Origin: Sphingomonas sp.
GTDB lineage: Bacteria; Pseudomonadota; Alphaproteobacteria; Sphingomonadales; Sphingomonadaceae
Length of the DNA stretch: 43,019 bases
Direction: 5' to 3'
Assembly: GCA_017418975.1 (NCBI GenBank)
Contig: JAFOMG010000014.1
Location: 1-43,019, forward strand
The notes under the pieces were generated by a model. It did no database searches. It was given only the letters and a program-made list of their open reading frames with translations, and had not been told where the DNA came from. The position numbers and the translations under genes were made by a program. Position 1 is the first letter of the stretch. Each line of letters opens with the position of its first letter. Positions 41,699 through 43,019 of this stretch are shown here, one piece after another.

Positions 41699-41714
41699 TA
41701 GCTCGTTACGCTAT
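41699..41714. repeat. right copy of 16-bp flanking direct repeat
   Basis: TAGCTCGTTACGCTAT is identical to 35315-35330. Together with the preceding A it also forms an inverted repeat (ATAGC...GCTAT), so the target itself may be a protein-binding site. Confidence 0.85.
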
Positions 41715-41826
41715 CAGAACGATAATATATCTTATGTTAAATCAATGGCTTAGCAGATTTCCGGCATCGTTCTTGCAGAGACTGACGTGGCTTTTTCGCA
41801 GCTAAGGCTTGCCAGTCAGTCGCGAG

Positions 41827-42276
41827 TTAGCCGCGCCGTCGTTCTCGCGCGCGAGCGTGTCGCGGATCTTCGTAAAGATCCTGCAGCGCGCGCAGCCGAA
41901 ACGCATTCCACCAGCGTTGCCAGCGATGCTCCTCGGCATCGTGGAGCATGTGACATCGCTGGCATAGCGCGGCGAGATTGCGCGGCGCGCTATTGCCAGG
42001 ATCATGATCCAGATGCGCGCAGGCCAGCACGACATAGGTGATCCGCACGACGTCGAGCGCGAAGAGGTCGCCGACCTTCACCCGTCGCCCCTCTCCCGAT
42101 CGCCAGCATCGCGCTTCGCTATCCCACCAGCGCCCATCGCCCAGATGCGCGACGTGCCGAAGATGCGGTCGCCGGCAGCGTTCGCAGCGCCCTCCTGCCC
42201 GCACGAACCGGATCTGGTCCGACAGCAGCGGCCAGTCGATCGGGTACAGCCAGCGGTTTTCGGGGCGGATCGGCAT
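41827..42276 (-). CDS. HNH endonuclease domain protein
   Basis: This 149-aa protein has an N-terminal zinc-knuckle (GRCERCRRPHLRHVAHLGDG) and the HNH core: CAHLDHDPGNSAPRNLAALC then QRCHMLHD, with the His-Asn-His set and CxxC pairs. The DHDPxNxxxxNLxxLCQxCH pattern is typical of restriction-like and phage HNH nucleases. The C-terminal part is rich in Arg and Trp (WQRWWNAFRLRALQDLYEDP). It is divergent from the umuD-like gene and shares an 83-bp promoter region with a palindrome and a LexA box, so it may be DNA-damage induced. No methyltransferase is seen. Confidence 0.88.
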   Translation of the reverse strand: MPIRPENRWLYPIDWPLLSDQIRFVRAGGRCERCRRPHLRHVAHLGDGRWWDSEARCWRSGEGRRVKVGDLFALDVVRITYVVLACAHLDHDPGNSAPRNLAALCQRCHMLHDAEEHRWQRWWNAFRLRALQDLYEDPRHARARERRRG

Positions 42277-42278
42277 CC

Positions 42279-42295
42279 ATGACTCTATGAGTCAT
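42279..42295. promoter_or_regulatory. perfect 17-bp palindrome in the divergent promoter
   Basis: ATGACTC-TAT-GAGTCAT lies between the HNH gene start (42276) and the umuD-like gene. It has 7-bp arms and a 3-nt centre. It sits at the 5' edge of the HNH gene and could be an operator for a dimeric repressor. Confidence 0.55.
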
Positions 42296-42322
42296 GCGAA
42301 ATGAGAACAAAAGGAAAATCTC

Positions 42323-42337
42323 GTTCCCTTCATGTTC
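42323..42337. promoter_or_regulatory. alphaproteobacterial LexA box
   Basis: GTTC-ccttcat-GTTC fits exactly the GTTC-N7-GTTC SOS box of alphaproteobacteria. It lies 23 bp before the umuD-like ATG and 47 bp from the HNH gene start, so both may be under SOS control. Confidence 0.85.
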
Positions 42338-42359
42338 TTATCCAGCATATCATGCGCGC

Positions 42360-42806
42360 ATGTCCGCGTGTGTGATTCCCCTGTCCCAACCGATGCCGAT
42401 CGCCGATCTGCCGCCAGCGTTTCGCCTGAGGGTGGTGAGCGCGGCCGGCGCTGGCTTCCCCTCGCCTGCCCAGGACTGGGAGGAAACCGCGATCGATCTC
42501 GTGGCGCTGCTGCGCCTCGACCGCGCCGCCAGCTTCGTGTTCCGGGTCAGCGGACAGTCCATGATCGACGCTGGAATCTATGATGACGACGTGGTGGTGG
42601 TCGATCGCGACGCCACGCCGGTTAGCGGCCGCATCGTCATCGCCGTGGTCGACGGGGGCTTCGTGATCCGCCAGTTGGTCTGGCGCGACGGCAAGCCGGT
42701 CCTCGAGGCCCGCAACGCGCGGATGCGCTACGACGCGGTGATCGCGGATGAGAGTGTCGAAGTGTGGGGCGTCGTCCGCGCCTCCGTGCGCAACCTGCAG
42801 GGCTGA
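42360..42806 (+). CDS. umuD: UmuD-like S24 peptidase, subunit of error-prone polymerase V
   Basis: This 148-aa protein is related to UmuD, which after RecA-stimulated self-cleavage binds UmuC. The probable cleavage site is Ala-Gly in SAAGAGFPSPAQDW. The catalytic Ser67 is in VSGQSMIDAGI. The partner residue expected 37 positions later is Arg104 (GGFVIRQLVW) instead of the Lys of the Ser-Lys dyad. I start at ATG 42360, where the family begins. A LexA box lies 23 bp upstream. The umuC start follows after 5 nt, so the two form an operon. The K-to-R change may weaken self-cleavage. Confidence 0.9.
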   Translation: MSACVIPLSQPMPIADLPPAFRLRVVSAAGAGFPSPAQDWEETAIDLVALLRLDRAASFVFRVSGQSMIDAGIYDDDVVVVDRDATPVSGRIVIAVVDGGFVIRQLVWRDGKPVLEARNARMRYDAVIADESVEVWGVVRASVRNLQG

Positions 42807-42811
42807 CCGCC

Positions 42812-43019
42812 ATGTGGGCGATCGCTGACGTCTCCAACTTCTATTGCTCGTCGGAGAGGGTATTCGACCCGTCGCTGCGCGATAAACCGCTCATCGTGCT
42901 GAGTAACGGGGACGGCTGCGCCATCGCGCGCTCCGAGGAGGCCAAGGCGCTGCACATCAAGATGGGTGCGCCGATGTTCAAGATTCGTGATATCGTCCGC
43001 GAGCATGGCATCCAATACC
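42812..43019 (+). CDS. umuC: UmuC, DNA polymerase V catalytic subunit (5' part)
   Basis: The first 69 residues of a Y-family polymerase are visible: MWAIADVSNFYCSSERVFDP, then PLIVLSNGDGCAIARSEEAK and KMGAPMFKIRDIV. The first metal-binding Asp (AIADVSNFY, with the steric-gate region) and the (S/N)xDGC-A-ARS nucleotide-binding motif are present. The gene runs off the right edge of the window. It follows umuD by 5 nt and would carry out translesion synthesis in complex with it. Confidence 0.95.
   Translation, partial: MWAIADVSNFYCSSERVFDPSLRDKPLIVLSNGDGCAIARSEEAKALHIKMGAPMFKIRDIVREHGIQY

Overview
The window is GC-rich DNA of an alphaproteobacterium, most likely a sphingomonad (Sphingomonadaceae). 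The support is three full-length TonB-dependent receptors plus the remains of a fourth, an HWE-family histidine kinase, an alphaproteobacterial LexA box (GTTC-N7-GTTC) in front of umuD, and general codon use. The density of mobile elements, the toxin-antitoxin pair and the umuDC-type genes suggest a plasmid or a genomic island. No replication or transfer gene is visible to decide which.

Region 1 (1-9.7 kb) is a patchwork of mobile DNA. It holds an HU protein, two small unknown genes, a solitary insertion-sequence end (986-1158), and a complete Tn3-family transposon (1312-6080: tnpA, divergent tnpR, a res site, 50-bp inverted repeats, one unknown cargo gene). The transposon truncates a small gene translationally coupled to an acetyltransferase-like gene. 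A VapBC-type toxin-antitoxin pair, a second serine recombinase and a decayed DUF3800 gene follow.

Region 2 (10-14 kb) has a DUF4142 gene and a four-gene minus-strand cluster: PepSY protein, outer-membrane beta-barrel receptor, Rap1a/Tai-like protein, and a Tat-exported phosphatase-like protein whose P-loop arginine is lysine. Region 3 (14.4-30.8 kb) is a metal/redox island. It contains an ATP-grasp-like protein and a lipoprotein, a Fe/Mn superoxide dismutase divergent from chromate efflux chrA, a TonB receptor with a PepSY membrane partner behind a possible Fur operator, then DUF1259, Rap1a/Tai and an orphan cytochrome b, then chrB, an OmpR/QseBC-type two-component system and another TonB receptor. 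SOD, ChrA and ChrB are the core of known transposon-borne chromate resistance loci.

Region 4 (31-35.3 kb) starts with a decayed TonB receptor fused in context to an intact PepSY membrane gene. It is followed by a compact operon of HU, trypsin-like serine protease, a 56-aa basic protein and a nucleoside-deoxyribosyltransferase/TIR-like protein. This operon is a candidate uncharacterised defence or stress system.

Region 5 (35.3-41.7 kb) is one composite mobile unit. An ISNCY/IS1202-like element has matching ends at 35331 and 41698 and sits between perfect 16-bp direct repeats. It carries a response regulator and a frameshifted HWE histidine kinase as passengers. Its transposase gene was later split by a complete IS66-family element with a perfect 8-bp target duplication. 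Region 6 (41.8-43.0 kb) has an HNH nuclease divergent from a LexA-controlled umuD (with the catalytic Lys replaced by Arg) and the start of umuC, which runs off the window.
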